The position numbers and the translations under genes were made by a program. A stretch of DNA of 64,000 nt from Parabacteroides goldsteinii (GTDB taxonomy: Bacteria; Bacteroidota; Bacteroidia; Bacteroidales; Tannerellaceae). The DNA lies in contig NZ_JADNBB010000009.1 of NCBI RefSeq assembly GCF_015550595.1, positions 151,937 through 215,936 on the forward strand. The letters are read 5' to 3'. Shown one piece after another: positions 63,101 to 64,000 of the stretch. The notes under the pieces are model-generated. The model made no database searches and had not been told where the DNA came from. It saw nothing but the letters and a program-made list of their open reading frames with translations. Position 1 is the first letter of the stretch, and the number at the start of each line of letters is the position of its first letter.

Positions 63101-64000
63101 TGGGCCGGGAACCGGCGGATCATTACAATGGTCGGTATCTACTGCTTCCAATAAGTTAGAGGACTTCCGGGATGTGGACAACCTGACGACGACAGCAGTT
63201 ATCAAAGGCACACCGGTATACGTTCAGATACGTCCCGTAGGTTTCAACAATGTGACTTACGACAGTTGGGAAATTGAATACACTGCTACTCCTACCGGTT
63301 ATCACTATCCGCTGGAAGAAGCGGTTGCAAAAACTGTTCGTTATACTTTCAACAAGGGTGAAGCGCATACACTTGTCGGAACTTATGTTTATACAGTGAA
63401 CAAACTGACACTGTACAACGGTGAAAGTATCGCAACAGAACAATATTATACCGAACCTGCATATATCCACACGATCATCATCCGCGACGGAGGACTGATC
63501 GGCCTGGGTAAAATCGCTCCCTATTGTAGCGTAGAAGGTGAATTCAGAATACCTGTTCAATTGCTCGATCCGGACAATATCCTCGAATACTCTGTCCGTT
63601 TCTCCGATGAAGCCCTCAATGCCGGCTTCAAGGATACGGAATATAGAGACGTAACTCCGAATTACCTTACAGTTCCTGTTAATAGCATCATTGCAAAAGG
63701 TATCTATACAGGAAATGTGTATGTACGTAAGAAGAGTGATCCGGGTCTGGTAGAACTTCATCCGTTTGAGATCGAAGTAATACAGACAACTATGATCACC
63801 CGCCAGCCTCAATCGATAAATGTCTGCGATGGCGACGCCTTCACATTGTCGGTCGAAGCTATCGGTATTAACCTGAGCTACCAGTGGTTCTTCAACGAAG
63901 TGGCTATACCGGGTGCGACTTCGGACAGCTACACGGCAGCACTGACTCCGGACAAGGAGGGTATCTATTATGTAGACGTATACGGTGACTGTGGAATGGA
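60144..64000 (+). CDS. Large secreted repeat protein (Ig-like and beta-helix domains), 3' end outside window
   Basis: At least 1285 codons, open to the window end. Signal peptide MIRKNFILLLLLHLAGVLFA. Then an Ig-like module (about 105-170, TFKWYIGSEEIAGQTSATLN), a parallel beta-helix-like stretch (about 270-560, VFIDEGIYVPADNGLW, GLKIIGLGNKENPTVIG, ENIVFDGGGIRFYG), three repeats of about 130 residues each starting LQWSVS (at 62331, 62721 and 63123), and another Ig-like module near 1215 (MITRQPQSINVCDGDAFTLS). Likely cell-surface adhesin or structural protein, perhaps with a sorting domain at the missing C-terminus. Divergent from dps. Confidence 0.85.
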   Translation, partial: MIRKNFILLLLLHLAGVLFAQLSISPTTSPSIPEGSNVNLGSYFSAAGGTPTKWTLDGKEITLNSVTLSYKDDGKLLQCFDGTGSSNLVPIKVIGKPTVTSLTGMPGNSLNEGDQITLTLEFKANGSTGHTFKWYIGSEEIAGQTSATLNYTFKKEDNGKTIKVAIKAAEIAEATEASVGVTFDGTMVTDKNPALPAGAKLDNTTFPVTVGQTFDNPTIEYDATKKGGTNYFVTQNILYKNETLHTVSFNGQTYSSTVKYVEAADYTIDKIPSCSITSAARIPAEVFGVNNTVFIDEGIYVPADNGLWESHFFHDGLKIIGLGNKENPTVIGPNYRFSATWSSYYGHIKYRIKENQVLENIVFDGGGIRFYGNNTGSGTGSNQKGNNYFITIGSTDNMVFKDLTFRNIGDGSSHSHSVLNVVEGFTAAASDNRNPNYKRYFINITMESGKLYRSYAPINLNMADGLYFKDITINDLSDFAYYVSITGLSTHANKNPGSRNIVFAGKLDLPAEKKIRIWKYSSTGISFPDNYKYLELRGKPNANSSSYYDVIVSRELANPPVASPSAYNNDPIYMDASAGAYLVFNSISDPFKNLNTLFTGAAKDSCTLPEPKLIKLISEDNQVGGFTIPNYFSQKQTNIVAVNSVEDPIIQRAEGSLIKYNGSKINLPATNPEYIRLHNIDFSDEYSIYDAIEDDGNNVTNSNYGSFYNCKFKAPKPGDPLVVEGDLEKLQWSVSKTTNELYEFNDVETNSTTTVMEGTPVYVQIRPVNINSIDYDTWAIEYIATPIDYQNPMNESIAQTVRYDFNKGEAHTLPGTYYYNVTKLILYKNNTEVATYNYRNASCTHTVVIQAKPVTKEPALQWSVSTVTHELPYFRDVNDRTTTSVNYGTPVFVQIRPIGHDDINFERWDIEYSVTPAEHYYGMNPIVKTERHSFNNKEAHTEKGTYIYTVTKLTLYDLYGNQIIETYDYNDSPYKHTIVIGDGEGPGPGTGGSLQWSVSTASNKLEDFRDVDNLTTTAVIKGTPVYVQIRPVGFNNVTYDSWEIEYTATPTGYHYPLEEAVAKTVRYTFNKGEAHTLVGTYVYTVNKLTLYNGESIATEQYYTEPAYIHTIIIRDGGLIGLGKIAPYCSVEGEFRIPVQLLDPDNILEYSVRFSDEALNAGFKDTEYRDVTPNYLTVPVNSIIAKGIYTGNVYVRKKSDPGLVELHPFEIEVIQTTMITRQPQSINVCDGDAFTLSVEAIGINLSYQWFFNEVAIPGATSDSYTAALTPDKEGIYYVDVYGDCGM

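Noticed and set aside
62331..63490. Tandem-like DNA repeats considered as CRISPR or recent duplication
   Set aside because: Period near 390-402 bp, diverged at DNA level, and in frame: they are protein repeats.
1..64000. Search for tRNA, rRNA and CRISPR arrays
   Set aside because: None seen by eye on either strand.

Overview
The window looks like a chromosome segment from a gut Bacteroidales bacterium, most likely a Parabacteroides or close relative; the genus is an inference. Supporting signs are a SusC/SusD pair under an ECF sigma/FecR pair, promoters of the Bacteroidetes type (TTTG, about 20 bp, TAnnTTTG), a DUF4248/HU/glucosaminidase cassette beside capsule genes, DUF2582, and weak Shine-Dalgarno sequences.

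Layout. (1) 1-6.2 kb, minus strand: sigma factor, FecR anti-sigma, SusC with an STN domain, and SusD cut by the window edge; this is a self-contained, signal-responsive glycan or nutrient uptake unit. (2) 6.2-17.5 kb, mostly housekeeping: RhlE-type RNA helicase, RecQ, DUF2582, an aguA-aguB-pabB-pabC cluster (putrescine synthesis plus p-aminobenzoate synthesis), a membrane protein/winged-helix regulator/CreD unit whose two promoters share an operator-like palindrome, and a lipoprotein. (3) 17.5-57.4 kb: a 40-kb surface polysaccharide locus, nearly all on the minus strand. It starts with a WecA-type initiating transferase, then polymerase and ABC-type flippase candidates, and holds about a dozen and a half glycosyltransferases (families GT2, GT4, GT6, GT10, GT11, GT25, GT32), three sulfotransferases, an acetyltransferase, an SGNH esterase-like protein, one sugar epimerase, Wza, Wzc, and two halves of a YjbH/GfcD-type outer-membrane protein. 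(4) 57.4-59 kb: a 39-bp inverted repeat pair around a 480-bp promoter-bearing segment, next to a tyrosine recombinase. (5) 59.2-64 kb: dps and, divergently, a large secreted repeat protein running off the end.

How the parts fit. The inverted repeats and the recombinase look like a phase switch for the polysaccharide locus. In the orientation sequenced, both recognisable -7 elements point away from the locus, so the locus may be OFF. The enzyme set (alpha-1,2-fucosyltransferase, alpha-1,3-fucosyltransferase, and a GT6 enzyme with the bacterial NxN motif) could build histo-blood-group or Lewis-like structures, and the sulfotransferases could sulfate them, giving a host-mucin-like coat.

Two features of the locus are not explained by polysaccharide synthesis. 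First, replication-type genes (winged-helix protein, DnaB-like helicase, short CHC2/TOPRIM primase, HU) are threaded between the sugar genes, one with a stop/start overlap. Second, at least seven sugar and sulfate transferase genes between 32 and 46.4 kb carry strong stem-loops inside the coding sequence, usually two or three abutting or overlapping ones. I found no UpxY/UpxZ regulators, no Wzx flippase, no tRNA or rRNA gene and no CRISPR array.
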